A stretch of DNA of 64,000 nt from an uncultured Mediterraneibacter sp. (GCA_944377745.1 CALWFV010000002.1:101276-165275); one strand, 5' to 3'; shown: positions 35,045-44,916, counted from the stretch's first letter. Notes: a model not told the origin generated them from the sequence alone. Numbers and translations: made by a program.

Positions 35045-36408
35045 CCCGGGAGATATTTGTTCTTCAGAGCCTGATTTCCCAGTTTTCCAAACCCCAGCGG
35101 ATATCCGTCCACACAGACCAGGTACCAGCCTCTCTCTTTCGCTGAGACCAGGTCCTCTACATCCAGCGTTTCACCTTTCAGATAGCGGATCACCCGCTCG
35201 TCCGACGCAGGAAAATCCAGGATATACCGGTACTCTTCCTTTTTTAAATTCATGGCAAGAGCCTGGCTTGGCTCAAACCGTTTCTTCTTAAGTTCCCCCA
35301 GGAGCAGCCCGGTCCTTAAGAAACGGATGCCCTTTAGATCCGGGATCCCCTCCGGCATATAATAAACTTTTTCTCCGCGGATCTCGATCCTGGAGAGATC
35401 AAACTCCCTGTTCACCGTTCCCAGGAACTCCTCCAGTTCTTCCGGAAGTTTCTTTGCTCTCCCCTTTCCTGAGGCATCATGCCCGGATATGCCCTCTCCT
35501 TTTTTGAGCAGAGCGATAAAATGCCCTTCCCCTTTCATGCGGTGGGGGAAGATCCGGACCGTCTTCTTCAAGTTTTCATCCTTCTTCTCCGTCACTTCCG
35601 GCATTCCAGCCGAAAAGCCCTCATAGCCTTCCATCTCACAGATCTCAAACTCAGGATACTGCTCCAGAAGATACTCGATCGTCTGCTCGTTTTCCAGAGG
35701 GGAAAAGGTACACGTGGAATAGAGCATCATACCGCCCGGGCGGAGCATCTGGGCCGCCTGGGTCACGATACTCCTCTGGATCTTTGAAAAATATTCCGGA
35801 CCGTGTTCCTCCCACGCACGGACCATCTTCCGGTCCTTCCGGAACATCCCTTCCCCGGAGCAGGGCGCATCGATCAGGATCCTGTCAAAATACTCCCGGA
35901 AGTAAGGCACCAGTTTTCCCGGTTCCTCGCTGAGCACGAGCACATTTCCGATACCGAAGAGTTCCAGGTTCTTTAAAAGCCCCTTCGCCCGGGAACTGCT
36001 CAGATCATTCGCCGCAAGCACTCCCGTTCCCTGAAGCTTTGCCCCCAGTTCCGTCGCCTTTCCTCCCGGCGCCGCGCATACATCCAGCACACGGTCGCCG
36101 GGTTCCACCGGAAGCCGGTCAGCCGGAGTCATGGCGCTGGGTTCCTGAAGATAATACAGCCCCGCGAAGTAGTATGGATGCTTTGCCGGCTGAACTTTAT
36201 CTCCATCATAATAAAATCCGTTTCGGATCCAGGGCACTCTCTCAAGGGGCCAGGGTGCGATCTTCAGGAAATCATCCACTGAGATCTTCGCCGTGTTCAC
36301 TCTGAGCCCATAGTGCCTGCTCTCTTCAAAACAGTCTGTATATCTCTTATAGTCCTCCGCTCCCAGCAGAGCGGTCATCTCCTCTTCAAACGCCTTTGGT
36401 AAATTCAT
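35023..36408 (-). CDS. RsmF/RsmB-type rRNA cytosine-C5 methyltransferase
   Basis: Predicted 5-methylcytosine methyltransferase acting on rRNA (NOL1/NOP2/Sun family). The 461-residue protein has the SAM site DVCAAPGGKATEL (about 109-121), the motif IV catalytic region DAPCSGEGMFR and the second Cys in YSTCTFSPLENE. A C-terminal PUA-like RNA-binding domain (about 330-460) makes it the RsmF/YebU-like type. The ATG follows TGGAGGAAAAACG. Confidence 0.93.
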   Translation of the reverse strand: MNLPKAFEEEMTALLGAEDYKRYTDCFEESRHYGLRVNTAKISVDDFLKIAPWPLERVPWIRNGFYYDGDKVQPAKHPYYFAGLYYLQEPSAMTPADRLPVEPGDRVLDVCAAPGGKATELGAKLQGTGVLAANDLSSSRAKGLLKNLELFGIGNVLVLSEEPGKLVPYFREYFDRILIDAPCSGEGMFRKDRKMVRAWEEHGPEYFSKIQRSIVTQAAQMLRPGGMMLYSTCTFSPLENEQTIEYLLEQYPEFEICEMEGYEGFSAGMPEVTEKKDENLKKTVRIFPHRMKGEGHFIALLKKGEGISGHDASGKGRAKKLPEELEEFLGTVNREFDLSRIEIRGEKVYYMPEGIPDLKGIRFLRTGLLLGELKKKRFEPSQALAMNLKKEEYRYILDFPASDERVIRYLKGETLDVEDLVSAKERGWYLVCVDGYPLGFGKLGNQALKNKYLPGWRWQSL

Positions 36409-36462
36409 CGTTTTTCCTCCATAGTGGACAGTATATCATGATTTCCACAGCCGATAAACCCC

Positions 36463-37308
36463 TTACCGGAAATTACATTCCAACCTTCTGTCCTCCACCA
36501 TCTTCAATACAGGATAGGGGTTGACGCTGATTTCCTCTCCGTCAGGAGAAAGATAAATCCCCACATGAAGGTGGACCGGAAAATTACCTGTGGTCCCCTC
36601 AACTTTACTGTATCCCGTATCCCCCATGTAACCGAGCAGGTCTCCCGCCTTCACCTGGTCTCCTTCCTCGATATCCGCATAGGAATCAAGGTGGGCATAG
36701 TAAAAATATGCTCCCTGCGGCGCACGGATGCCCAGCCGGTACCCGCCCAGTTCCAGCCACCCTTTGCTCTCCACGGTCCCGTCGGTCATGCTTACCACCG
36801 GGTAAAGCCCCCGTTCATTGACCGACGCCATGATATCTGTCCCCTCGTGTCCCCTCTCACCTCCGTAGCTTCTCCCGAACAGCCAGGAATTTTCAAAACT
36901 GACAGCCACATCCTTCCGGTTGGACGCACTGGCCACCGGAAAATACGTGACGTCATCCCAGACTGCCTGACACGCCGCAAGGTATGTACTCCATCCGGGA
37001 AGAACCGCCCATCTCTCTCTTCGTTCCGTCAGATTTTCCACGGACAGATCCGTCTTCTCCCGGAGGAAATCGCTTTCCAGCCAGAACAGTCCCGCAGCCT
37101 CTCCGGGAGAGTCCCACGACTTTACAAACCGCATCATCTCATCGCTGACAGGCTGACTCCTGAAATCCGCCGAAGAAAGAATCTCCTCTGTCAGTCTGCC
37201 GGTCTGGCTTATATATCTCAGACGGGGGATCCAGAGCGCTGTGAAAAGGGCAAGCAGGAACAGGAAAAATACCGGCACCGGCAGTTTTACCTTTCTCAGA
37301 AAAATCAC
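36463..37308 (-). CDS. M23 family metallopeptidase, membrane-anchored
   Basis: Probable peptidoglycan endopeptidase or inactive LytM-type scaffold. The 281-residue protein has an N-terminal membrane anchor (about 10-30) and a C-terminal LytM domain (about 160-270) with zinc ligands in HEGTDIMAS and HLHVG; the first ligand His and Asp and the final H-x-H are present, so activity is plausible. The start is a GTG at 37308 with a poor ribosome binding site; no better in-frame start is seen. It is divergent from the ylbJ-like gene. Confidence 0.85.
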   Translation of the reverse strand: MIFLRKVKLPVPVFFLFLLALFTALWIPRLRYISQTGRLTEEILSSADFRSQPVSDEMMRFVKSWDSPGEAAGLFWLESDFLREKTDLSVENLTERRERWAVLPGWSTYLAACQAVWDDVTYFPVASASNRKDVAVSFENSWLFGRSYGGERGHEGTDIMASVNERGLYPVVSMTDGTVESKGWLELGGYRLGIRAPQGAYFYYAHLDSYADIEEGDQVKAGDLLGYMGDTGYSKVEGTTGNFPVHLHVGIYLSPDGEEISVNPYPVLKMVEDRRLECNFR

Positions 37309-37396
37309 CTTTTTCTTTTACCATATGTACCTCTCATAAAAATCATTCCCCGGTCATATACCTGAAATAACACCGGATATAAGGGTGGATCTTCCT

Positions 37397-38335
37397 ATGA
37401 AACATTTCCCGGCGGGGATCGTCGTCACCGCGCTGTTCGCGGCCATGCTCCTTTTTCCGAAAGCAGTTTTTAACGGGGCAAGTGAAGGGCTTCTCCTGTG
37501 GTTTCAGATCATCTTCCCGACACTCTTTCCCTTTCTGGTCGTCACCAGCCTGCTGATGTCGACCGGAGGACTGCGCTTCGTTGCCGGGCTGTTCGGAAAA
37601 CCGCTGCGTCACCTTCTTAGAGTCTCTCACCCCGGGGCATTCGCTGTCCTGGCAGGATTCCTGTGCGGATACCCCATGGGAGCAAAAGTAACCGCGGATC
37701 TTCTGAAAAAAGATCTGATCACCCGGGATGAGGCTGAGTATCTGCTCTCCTTCTGCAATAATACAAGTCCGATCTTTATCATTAATTTCATTGTCTGGAA
37801 GACATTCGGCCAGGAGGAACTGCTTTTCCCCACTCTGGGTATTCTTATCCTCGCGCCCCTCCTTTTGAGTTTCCTGTTCCGGAGATTTTATCTTCACGGC
37901 AGAAGATTTTTCCCGGAACCGGACCAGGAGACGCTTTCCGCAAAGAGTTCCTTTCGTTTTTCCGACCTGGACGCCTGTCTTATGGACAGCTTTGAAGCCA
38001 TCGTGAAAGTGGGCGGCTATATCATCGTGTTCTCCGTCCTTCTGTCCCTTCTGAACATGCTCCCGATATCCCGGCAGCTCTTCCTTCTTGCCGCCCCATC
38101 ACTGGAGATTACCAACGGAATTATGCTCCTGAAAGAGAATCTGCCGGCCCCGCTTATCTGCTATCCTGCTGTCATCGGGCTGACCTCTTTCGGCGGATTC
38201 TGCTCTGCCGCCCAGACACGCTGTATGCTGGACGGAACCGGGCTTAAGATCCTGCCCTATATCATAGAAAAACTGGCTGCCGCATTGGCAGCCAGTCTGC
38301 TGGCAGTCCTCTGTCTTCTTTTTTCCGGCACCTAG
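37397..38335 (+). CDS. YlbJ-like sporulation integral membrane protein
   Basis: The 312-residue protein has about eight membrane helices and a nucleoside-recognition (Gate-like) fold: GLLLWFQIIFPTLFPFLVV near residue 28, GFLCGYPMGAKVTADLL near 90, and a second repeat half with GLTSFGGFCSAAQT near 265. YlbJ of Bacillus is needed for full spore heat resistance; its gene lies beside coaD and rsmD there, as here. A GTG at 37385 is in frame, but AAGGGTGG is spaced for the ATG at 37397. It ends four bases inside the convergent coiled-coil gene. Confidence 0.85.
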   Translation: MKHFPAGIVVTALFAAMLLFPKAVFNGASEGLLLWFQIIFPTLFPFLVVTSLLMSTGGLRFVAGLFGKPLRHLLRVSHPGAFAVLAGFLCGYPMGAKVTADLLKKDLITRDEAEYLLSFCNNTSPIFIINFIVWKTFGQEELLFPTLGILILAPLLLSFLFRRFYLHGRRFFPEPDQETLSAKSSFRFSDLDACLMDSFEAIVKVGGYIIVFSVLLSLLNMLPISRQLFLLAAPSLEITNGIMLLKENLPAPLICYPAVIGLTSFGGFCSAAQTRCMLDGTGLKILPYIIEKLAAALAASLLAVLCLLFSGT

Positions 38336-38910
38336 CCGATATCATCCTGGGAATCATACCCTTCCTCCTCCGGAACCTCCAGTTCGGCACGGTTGGAACG
38401 GACAGTGTCATAGCACTCCTGGAGAGAATTGATCAGGCCGTCGTATTTTGTAGTATAACTGTCGAGTGTATGTCCGATGATGCTCTCTGCGTTTGCAAGA
38501 AGATCGTCCGTGTACTGGATCGCCCCGATGCGGATCGTATTCGCGTCTCTTGTCGCATTATCAATGATCTCCTGGGCCTGCGCGGTCGCCTGAGTCACGA
38601 TCTCATTTGCCTGCGCGTAGGCCTGCTGCATGATCTCATGCTCGCTGACAAGCTCTGTTGTCTGAACCTGAGCTTCTTCGATCATGGCGTCCGCCTTCGC
38701 CTTCGCATCCGCCAGGATCGCGTCCCGGTTCGCGATGATCTTCTGATAACGCTTGATTTCATCCGGAGTCTTCATGCGCAGTTCCCGAAGGAGCTCGTCC
38801 AGATGTTCCTTATTTACAATGATCTTGGTCGTAGAAAGAGGCTGAAACTTACAGTCTCTGTCGATGTACTCCTCGATCTCTTCAATAATCTGCTCAATAC
38901 GGCTGCTCAT
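38332..38910 (-). CDS. Coiled-coil protein, V-ATPase subunit H/E-like, function unknown
   Basis: The 192-residue cytoplasmic protein is mostly charged helix with Ala/Gln-rich heptads (about 55-145, KAKADAMIEEAQVQ, QATAQAQEIIDNATRDA), a pattern often labelled as an ATP synthase or V-ATPase subunit without functional evidence. The N-terminal 50 residues form a short conserved cap and the C-terminus is acidic. It is the neighbour of coaD (two-base gap). A DivIVA-like scaffold role is possible, but I would not assign one. Confidence 0.8.
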   Translation of the reverse strand: MSSRIEQIIEEIEEYIDRDCKFQPLSTTKIIVNKEHLDELLRELRMKTPDEIKRYQKIIANRDAILADAKAKADAMIEEAQVQTTELVSEHEIMQQAYAQANEIVTQATAQAQEIIDNATRDANTIRIGAIQYTDDLLANAESIIGHTLDSYTTKYDGLINSLQECYDTVRSNRAELEVPEEEGYDSQDDIG

Positions 38911-38912
38911 TG

Positions 38913-39404
38913 TTACACTCTCCTTTTTGTATTCATCTTTTTCCGAAGTTCTTCGGCCACTGCTTCCGGCACAAACTGTGACAGATCTCCCCCAAAAGCA
39001 GCGATTTCCCTTACTGTAGTAGAACTTAAATAAGAATATTCTATACTCGTCGTCAGAAACATGGTCTCCACATTCGGAGCCAGCTTGTGATTCGTCTGTG
39101 ACATCTGCAGTTCATATTCAAAATCAGTGATCGCCCTCAGTCCTCTGATCACGACGTCCGCGTTTACTCTCGTCGCGAAATCCACCAGAAGCCCGTCAAA
39201 AGGCTCGATCCTGACATTCGTCAGATCTTTCGTCACTTCCTTTAACATTTTAACACGTTCTTCCACAGAAAACAACGGCATTTTCGCTTTATTGTTCAAC
39301 ACTCCGACAATTAATTCGTCCACGATCTTGCAGGATCTTAAAACGATATCATAATGTCCGTATGTAACCGGGTCAAAGCTCCCCGGATAGACTGCTCTCA
39401 ACAT
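38913..39404 (-). CDS. coaD: Phosphopantetheine adenylyltransferase
   Basis: CoaD adenylates 4'-phosphopantetheine in coenzyme A synthesis. The 163-residue protein has the nucleotidyltransferase motif [17 protein letters not shown] (residues 4-20, a T/HxGH-type site) and the C-terminal [17 protein letters not shown]. Full length. It overlaps rsmD by seven bases, the conserved Firmicutes pair rsmD-coaD. The ATG follows GGAAAGGAAG. Confidence 0.98.
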   Translation of the reverse strand: MLRAVYPGSFDPVTYGHYDIVLRSCKIVDELIVGVLNNKAKMPLFSVEERVKMLKEVTKDLTNVRIEPFDGLLVDFATRVNADVVIRGLRAITDFEYELQMSQTNHKLAPNVETMFLTTSIEYSYLSSTTVREIAAFGGDLSQFVPEAVAEELRKKMNTKRRV

Positions 39405-39967
39405 ATTTCTTCCTTTCCCGCTCTTACCAGAAACACATGCTTGTTTGTCTTATATAATTTCTCTCTGGTCACTTCAAATCCCAGTCTCTCCGCATAGGAA
39501 AAATCCGTTTCCTTCGAAGCCTCGGCAATGATGACCGTGTCCTCATACACCAGTTCTGAACCGGCAAGATATTCAAGGACTGTTTTCTCCAGTCCGCGGT
39601 CATAAGGCGGATCCATGAAAATAAAATCAAAGGTCTTTTCGCCTTCCAGCTGATAAAGCGCGTTCATCACATCTCTCGTCATGGTGACCGCTCTGCCCTC
39701 CAGCCTCGTAAACCTTAAGTTTTCCTTTATACACGCCATCGCCCTGGGGTTGTTCTCCACAAACACGGCCTCCCGGGCTCCCCGGCTCAGCGCCTCGATC
39801 CCAATCCCTCCGCTTCCGCTGAAGAGATCCAGAAATCTGCAGTCATACATGGATGGCCCGATCATATTGAACAGAGTCTCCTTGATCCGGTCCGTGGTCG
39901 GTCTGGTATCCATGCCCTCCAAAGTCTTAAGTCGGAGTCTTTTCGCGCTTCCGGCAATCACTCTCAT
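39398..39967 (-). CDS. rsmD: 16S rRNA (guanine966-N2)-methyltransferase RsmD
   Basis: RsmD methylates G966 of 16S rRNA. The 189-residue protein has the SAM-binding motif [20 protein letters not shown] (about 44-63), the catalytic DPPY in IFMDPPYD near residue 120 and the family N-terminus [18 protein letters not shown]. The gene pair with coaD is conserved. The ATG follows GAGAGGTGT. Confidence 0.97.
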   Translation of the reverse strand: MRVIAGSAKRLRLKTLEGMDTRPTTDRIKETLFNMIGPSMYDCRFLDLFSGSGGIGIEALSRGAREAVFVENNPRAMACIKENLRFTRLEGRAVTMTRDVMNALYQLEGEKTFDFIFMDPPYDRGLEKTVLEYLAGSELVYEDTVIIAEASKETDFSYAERLGFEVTREKLYKTNKHVFLVRAGKEEIC

Positions 39968-40007
39968 ATCCCGACACCTCTCTTATCTAACTATGCTGAA
40001 TTTTAGC

Positions 40008-40045
40008 AGAAAAAAGCACTCAGGTCAATCCCGAGTGCCTTTCCC
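40008..40045 (-). terminator. Terminator of the SASP gene
   Basis: GCACTCAGG (40016-40024) pairs with CCCGAGTGC (40030-40038) with one mismatch; the minus strand continues into TTTTTT. It is 72 bases after the SASP stop codon. Confidence 0.85.
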
Positions 40046-40109
40046 TTCTGCGGCTCTGTCATCCTGTCCGATCAGGGGCAGGCCGCGTCATTTTCTCCGG
40101 TCCGGGATG

Positions 40110-40316
40110 TTATTTCCCAGCCATCTGTTTTTCCTGCTGTTCGATCATTTTCTTGACCATATATCCACCTACAGATCCGTTCTGCTTGGAGGTAAGGTCT
40201 CCGTTGTAGCCGTCAGATAACGGTACCCCGAGTTCGTTAGCCACCTCGTACTTGAATTTGTCCAGCGCGCCCTTTGCCTCAGGCACTGCTGCTCTGTTAG
40301 ATGAACGACTTGCCAT
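40110..40316 (-). CDS. Alpha/beta-type small acid-soluble spore protein
   Basis: These proteins coat and protect spore DNA and are degraded at germination by the Gpr protease. From the ATG at 40316, preceded by AAGGAGGAAAC, the protein is 68 residues and has the family core LDKFKYEVANELGVPL (Gpr cleavage site within the Glu-Val region) and GDLTSKQNGSVGGYMVKKMIE. A longer frame to 40433 is not supported. The gene marks the organism as spore-forming and should be made only in the forespore. Confidence 0.95.
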   Translation of the reverse strand: MASRSSNRAAVPEAKGALDKFKYEVANELGVPLSDGYNGDLTSKQNGSVGGYMVKKMIEQQEKQMAGK

Positions 40317-40549
40317 TTTTGTTTCCTCCTTTTGCATTTTAGTAACTTTGACAGTCACTTTCCTGTGTTCTGTAACAGATCCTTCCGGCTGCATCTGTAT
40401 GTAGTCCGCCGCTTTGATGCAGCCATCTGTCATACATCCGCTTCCGTTCGTTTCTGTTACGATGTTAGTATATGGAGGACAAAGTCTTTTAAACTGGAAA
40501 TTTGTGTTATCATGATTTTTAAGTACGCATGCGTACAGGAGCGCTTCTG

Positions 40550-42610
40550 TTACAATGTTGCCTCCAGATTCTGATCTGTTATATACCTCTGAAGCGCCTC
40601 CGAAAGTTTTGTGTATTCCGGTCTTTTCAGTTCGGGATCCTCTCTCAGGATCCGTCCGGCGGCTTCCGCCGCCTGTTTGAGGATCACAGAGTCCTGGAAT
40701 ACGTCTCCAAGCTTAAAGTCCATGATCCCGCTCTGTCGGATGCCGAAAAGATCGCCGGGTCCCCGGAGACGGAGATCCTCGCCCGCGATAAAAAAGCCGT
40801 CGTTTGAATGGTTCAGGATGTCCAGTCTCTCTTTCGTCTCATCCGACTTTGATCCGGTCATGAAAATACAGTACGACTGGTATTTTCCTCTTCCCACTCT
40901 CCCCCGAAGCTGGTGAAGCTGTGCAAGTCCGAATCGCTCCGCGTTTTCGATCATGATCACCGTGGCATTTGGCACATCGATCCCCACCTCCACAACGGTC
41001 GTCGAGACCAGGATCTGTATTTCATTTTTTCCGAATGCATCCATGATCTCATCCTTTTCCTGCTGTTTCATCCTTCCATGAAGGCACCCCACCTTTACGT
41101 CATCCCCCATGACATCCGAGAGTATCTCCGAATAATCGAGGACGTTTTCTGCCTCCAGAGCCTCGCTTTCCTCCACCATAGGGCAGATCACATAGCACTG
41201 CCTGCCTTCCTCAACCTGCTTTTTCATAAAATTGTATGCTTTCTTTCGATAACCTGTGTCTACAACGCAGTTCTTGATGGGAAGTCGGTTCTTCGGCATC
41301 TCATCGATCACTGAGATATCCAAATCGCCGTAAAGGATGATCGCCAGAGTCCTCGGGATCGGAGTCGCGCTCATAACAAGGATATGAGGCATGCTTCCTT
41401 TTCCGGCCAGCGCCTCCCTCTGTTTTACGCCGAACCGATGCTGCTCGTCTGTCACCACCAGTGCCAGATTCCGGTAAATCACCTTTTCCTGGATCAGGGC
41501 ATGGGTCCCGATCACGATCGAGACCTCCCCACACTGGATCCTTTCGTACGCCTCCCGTTTCTGTTTTGCCGTCATAGATCCTGTGAGAAGTTCAGCTCTC
41601 AGAGGAAGGCCATACTCTGAGAGCATGCCGGATATATTTTCAAAATGCTGTCTTGCCAGCACTTCTGTCGGAGCCATCAGCGCCCCCTGATACCCGTTCA
41701 GTCCTGCCAGAAGAAGCGCGAGAAAGGCGATCACCGTCTTTCCGGATCCCACATCCCCCTGGACAAGTCTGGACATGACATACTTTCCCTGCATGTCAGA
41801 CCGGATTTCTTTCCAGACTTTCTGCTGAGCTCCGGTAAGGCTGTACGGAAGCGCTTCCAGAAAGCGTTCGATCTCAGGCCGGTCAGCCATTGCAAAGGAG
41901 TTGACCATCCGGTCCTCCCTGTCCTTCAGCTTTCTCAGAGAGAGCGTAAAGACAAGAAATTCCTCGAAAACAAATCGCTTCCTCGCCTCAGAAAACTCTG
42001 CTTTATTTTCCGGGAAATGCATTTTCTTTACCGCTGTCTCATAAGGCATGAAATGATACTTCTCCGCCAGAGACTGAGGGAGGATATCCATCCTGTCGCT
42101 TGCATGCTCCAGCGCCTGTCTGACCGACTTGATCACCGCGTTGTTTGTCAGTCCCGCTGTCAGTGTGTACACCGGCTGCATGGAATCTTTCTTTTCTTCG
42201 TATTTGGACGCCGGATAATAGATCTCCGGATGTTCCATTACCAGCCCGTCCCGCTTTCGGAGCACACGTCCCCGTAAGGTAAGCGCCCCGCCTTTTCCCA
42301 GTGTTGTTCTGAGGAATGGCATCCGGAACCAGATCACCTTCAGCGTACCTGTCAGATCTTTCAGATAGAGAGTAGTCACCTGAAGATTTCTGTTCCCCGA
42401 CACCTGGATCCTTCCAAACACCGCGCCTGTCACCGTACAGACGCTCCCCTCGCTGACTTCCGCAATGGGGACCGGATCTTCAAAGATCTCATACGTTCTG
42501 GGATAATAGCGGATCAGATCTCCCACAGTCGTGATGCCGACTTTTGAGAACAGCGAGGCTGTCTTTTCTCCGATCCCTTTCATCTCAATAATCTGTGATC
42601 TCTCATTCAT
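40550..42610 (-). CDS. recG: ATP-dependent DNA helicase RecG
   Basis: RecG reverses stalled replication forks and processes branched DNA. The 686-residue protein has the N-terminal wedge OB-fold (about 55-160), Walker A GDVGSGKTVIAF, the DEQH box VVTDEQHRFG, and helicase motifs SATPIPRTLA and HQLRGRVGRG. Full length. It belongs to the rpmB/yloU/yloV/recG neighbourhood conserved in Firmicutes. The ATG follows GGAGAGTTAGGGA. Confidence 0.98.
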   Translation of the reverse strand: MNERSQIIEMKGIGEKTASLFSKVGITTVGDLIRYYPRTYEIFEDPVPIAEVSEGSVCTVTGAVFGRIQVSGNRNLQVTTLYLKDLTGTLKVIWFRMPFLRTTLGKGGALTLRGRVLRKRDGLVMEHPEIYYPASKYEEKKDSMQPVYTLTAGLTNNAVIKSVRQALEHASDRMDILPQSLAEKYHFMPYETAVKKMHFPENKAEFSEARKRFVFEEFLVFTLSLRKLKDREDRMVNSFAMADRPEIERFLEALPYSLTGAQQKVWKEIRSDMQGKYVMSRLVQGDVGSGKTVIAFLALLLAGLNGYQGALMAPTEVLARQHFENISGMLSEYGLPLRAELLTGSMTAKQKREAYERIQCGEVSIVIGTHALIQEKVIYRNLALVVTDEQHRFGVKQREALAGKGSMPHILVMSATPIPRTLAIILYGDLDISVIDEMPKNRLPIKNCVVDTGYRKKAYNFMKKQVEEGRQCYVICPMVEESEALEAENVLDYSEILSDVMGDDVKVGCLHGRMKQQEKDEIMDAFGKNEIQILVSTTVVEVGIDVPNATVIMIENAERFGLAQLHQLRGRVGRGKYQSYCIFMTGSKSDETKERLDILNHSNDGFFIAGEDLRLRGPGDLFGIRQSGIMDFKLGDVFQDSVILKQAAEAAGRILREDPELKRPEYTKLSEALQRYITDQNLEATL

Positions 42611-42645
42611 TCCCTAACTCTCCCTATATTACCCGTCACTTTCTT

Positions 42646-42683
42646 AAAAAATCGGGACGCTCCTCATCCGTGAAGAGTGTCCC
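42646..42683 (-). terminator. Terminator between yloV/fakA and recG
   Basis: GGGACGCTCCTC (42654-42665) pairs with GAAGAGTGTCCC (42672-42683) with GT pairs and one mismatch; the minus strand continues into TTTTTT (42651-42646). It should reduce read-through from yloU-yloV into recG. Confidence 0.85.
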
Positions 42684-42733
42684 TGAAATTTTCTGGTTTA
42701 TTTTCCTTTTTCCGCATTGCACAGGACTGATCT

Positions 42734-44407
42734 CTACTCCACAGAGATCACGTAATAGTAGATCGGCTGTCCGCCCGAATGAAGGTCAAGATCAACATCC
42801 GGATACAGTTCCTCCACAGAAGCCGCAAATTTCTCCGCATCCTCCGGAAGAACATCCTGACCGTAATAAAGACTGATCAGTTCCGAGTCCTCGTCAACCA
42901 TCTGTTCCAGCATCTCTTTCGCCGCCGTCTCTACAGACTGTCCGACAGAAAGGATCCCCTGATCCCCGATACCCATAATGTCTCCTTCATGGATCTCCTT
43001 GTCATCGATATGCGTATCCCGGACAGCGTAGGTCACCTGCCCGGTTTTTACATTCTTGATCGCTTCCTTCATGGACTTCAGATTGGTGTCCACATCCGCC
43101 TCAGGCATATAACTGATCACAGCCGTGATTCCCTGAGGAACCGTCTTTGTCGGGATCACGAGAATATCCTTGTCCTTTGTAAGGGACTGTGCCTGATTTG
43201 CCGCAAGTATAATATTTTTATTATTCGGAAGGATAAAAATGTGATCCGCATTCACATTGTCGATCGCCGTCAGCATATCATCCGTACTCGGGTTCATTGT
43301 CTGACCGCCTTCAATGATATAGTCCACTCCCAGTTCACGGAAGATCTCATTCATTCCTTCTCCGATGGATACCGCAATAAATCCGACCGCTTTTCTGGGC
43401 TCTTTCTTTTTCTTCTCCTGAGCACTCTTCATCTGCTGTGCCGCAACTTTTTCCGCATCACGGATCAGCTTCTCATGGTGCTCCTCTCTCATATTATCGA
43501 TCTTCATCCTGGAGAGCTGACCGTATGTGAGCGCTTTCTGTATAGCAAGTCCCGGATCATTCGTATGGACATGCACTTTCACCACATCATCATCTGCAAC
43601 ACAGACAATAGAATCACCAATAGACTCAAGATACGCCTTGAATTCATTCTCATCTTTTTCTGTAAATTCCTTTTCCGTCATGATAATGAATTCTGTACAG
43701 TAGCCGAACTTAATATCCGCTTCCACCTGCTGGTCCGGCTTCACCATCTTAGGAGCCTGTCCGGCTTCAATAGAAGAATAGTCAATCTCCTTTCCAAGGA
43801 AAGCGTCATAAGCGCCGCGAAGAACCTCTATCAGCCCCTGCCCGCCGGAGTCCACAACTCCCGCCTCCTTGAGGACAGGAAGCATCTTCGGAGTCTGTTC
43901 CAGGACCTCCTCGGCATATTTGATCACCTCAGGGATGAACACTTCCAGATCATCTGTAGTCTCCGCCAGTTCCGCGGCTTTCTGTGCCGCGCCTTTCGCG
44001 ACGGTCAGGATCGTTCCTTCCTTCGGTTTCATAACAGCTTTATAAGCTGTGGCAGTTGCCCGCTCACAGGCTTTTGCAAGAATATTTGCATCGATCTCCT
44101 CATACTCTCTGATCTCTTTTGTAAATCCACGGAGAAGCTGGGAAAGGATTACTCCTGAATTTCCTCTTGCCCCCCGCAGTGAGCCGGAAGAGATTGCCTT
44201 TGCCATAGATACCATATCCGGGTTTTCCAGAGCACTTACTTCCTTCGCAGCAGACATGATCGTCAGCGTCATATTTGTTCCCGTATCTCCGTCCGGTACA
44301 GGAAATACATTCAGTTCATTGATGTATTCTTTTTTTGCTTCCAGATTTGCTGCTCCGGCAAGAAACATCTTCCTGAGCATCTCCGTATTTATCGTCTTAA
44401 CAGCCAC
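42734..44407 (-). CDS. DAK2 domain-containing protein, fatty acid kinase FakA/YloV-like
   Basis: FakA-type proteins phosphorylate fatty acids bound to FakB proteins for phospholipid synthesis. The 557-residue protein has the DAK2 kinase domain (about 1-200) with NVFPVPDGDTGTNM and GARGNSGVILSQ, a middle domain and a C-terminal DegV-like domain (about 340-557; FIAVSIGEGMNEIF, PSTDDMLTAID). The start is a GTG at 44407 behind AAGGAGGAG. It follows the Asp23-like gene by 13 bases. The fatty acid role is taken from characterised relatives. Confidence 0.92.
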   Translation of the reverse strand: MAVKTINTEMLRKMFLAGAANLEAKKEYINELNVFPVPDGDTGTNMTLTIMSAAKEVSALENPDMVSMAKAISSGSLRGARGNSGVILSQLLRGFTKEIREYEEIDANILAKACERATATAYKAVMKPKEGTILTVAKGAAQKAAELAETTDDLEVFIPEVIKYAEEVLEQTPKMLPVLKEAGVVDSGGQGLIEVLRGAYDAFLGKEIDYSSIEAGQAPKMVKPDQQVEADIKFGYCTEFIIMTEKEFTEKDENEFKAYLESIGDSIVCVADDDVVKVHVHTNDPGLAIQKALTYGQLSRMKIDNMREEHHEKLIRDAEKVAAQQMKSAQEKKKKEPRKAVGFIAVSIGEGMNEIFRELGVDYIIEGGQTMNPSTDDMLTAIDNVNADHIFILPNNKNIILAANQAQSLTKDKDILVIPTKTVPQGITAVISYMPEADVDTNLKSMKEAIKNVKTGQVTYAVRDTHIDDKEIHEGDIMGIGDQGILSVGQSVETAAKEMLEQMVDEDSELISLYYGQDVLPEDAEKFAASVEELYPDVDLDLHSGGQPIYYYVISVE

Positions 44408-44420
44408 GACAAACTCCTCC

Positions 44421-44783
44421 TTAATCTATCACTCTCACACCTTCAACGAAGATGTTGATCTTATCCACCGTCATGCCGGTAAATTCTTCTACCTTATATT
44501 TTACATTGCTCATAAGGTTGTCAGAGACCGAAAGGATGTTCACGCCATAGGAAACTATGACATGAAAATTCAGAGTAAGGGTATTCTCGTCAGAGATCTC
44601 AACCTGAATCCCGTGCGTCAGGCTGTCCTTTTTCAGAAGGCGCACCAGTCCATCCTTCATATTCACAGCAGCCATCCCCACTATGCCGAAGCATTCGACC
44701 GCGACTGACCCCGCGTATTTGGCGATCACTTCCGGGTTGATCGTAATGATTCCAAGATCTGTGCTCATACTTCCCTTCATCAT
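44421..44783 (-). CDS. Asp23/Gls24 family envelope stress protein (YloU-like)
   Basis: The 120-residue protein is one Asp23 domain: GIITINPEVIAKYAGSVAVECFGIVGMA near the start, then VIVSYGVNILSVSDNLMSNVKYKVEEFTGM. Members of this family associate with the membrane or envelope; the exact job is unclear. No signal peptide. Two ATG codons lie at the start (44783, 44780) behind GGAGGTAATAA. It is always coupled to the DAK2 gene, as here, and divergent from rpmB. Confidence 0.93.
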   Translation of the reverse strand: MMKGSMSTDLGIITINPEVIAKYAGSVAVECFGIVGMAAVNMKDGLVRLLKKDSLTHGIQVEISDENTLTLNFHVIVSYGVNILSVSDNLMSNVKYKVEEFTGMTVDKINIFVEGVRVID

Positions 44784-44831
44784 TTATTACCTCCAGTTCT
44801 ACTATTGGATTTTTCCACAAATAACATGATT

Positions 44832-44860
44832 ATTATACTATCAGTTCATTCTTTTTACAA
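44832..44860 (-). promoter_or_regulatory. Promoter of the Asp23-like/FakA operon
   Basis: Minus strand TTGTAA (44860-44855), 17 bases, TATAAT (44837-44832), about 50 bases upstream of the start codon. Confidence 0.75.
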
Positions 44861-44887
44861 CATCGTTTCAATTTTTTTAAAAAATAC

Positions 44888-44916
44888 TTGCAAAGGGAAA
44901 ATCTTTCTGATAGAAT
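44888..44916 (+). promoter_or_regulatory. Promoter of rpmB
   Basis: TTGCAA (44888-44893), 17 bases, TAGAAT (44911-44916), about 50 bases upstream of the rpmB start codon. Confidence 0.7.

Noticed and set aside
40317-40549. Sigma-G promoter for the SASP gene
   Set aside because: A GCATC and CATACA pair on the minus strand is suggestive but the match to both boxes is weak; left unannotated.
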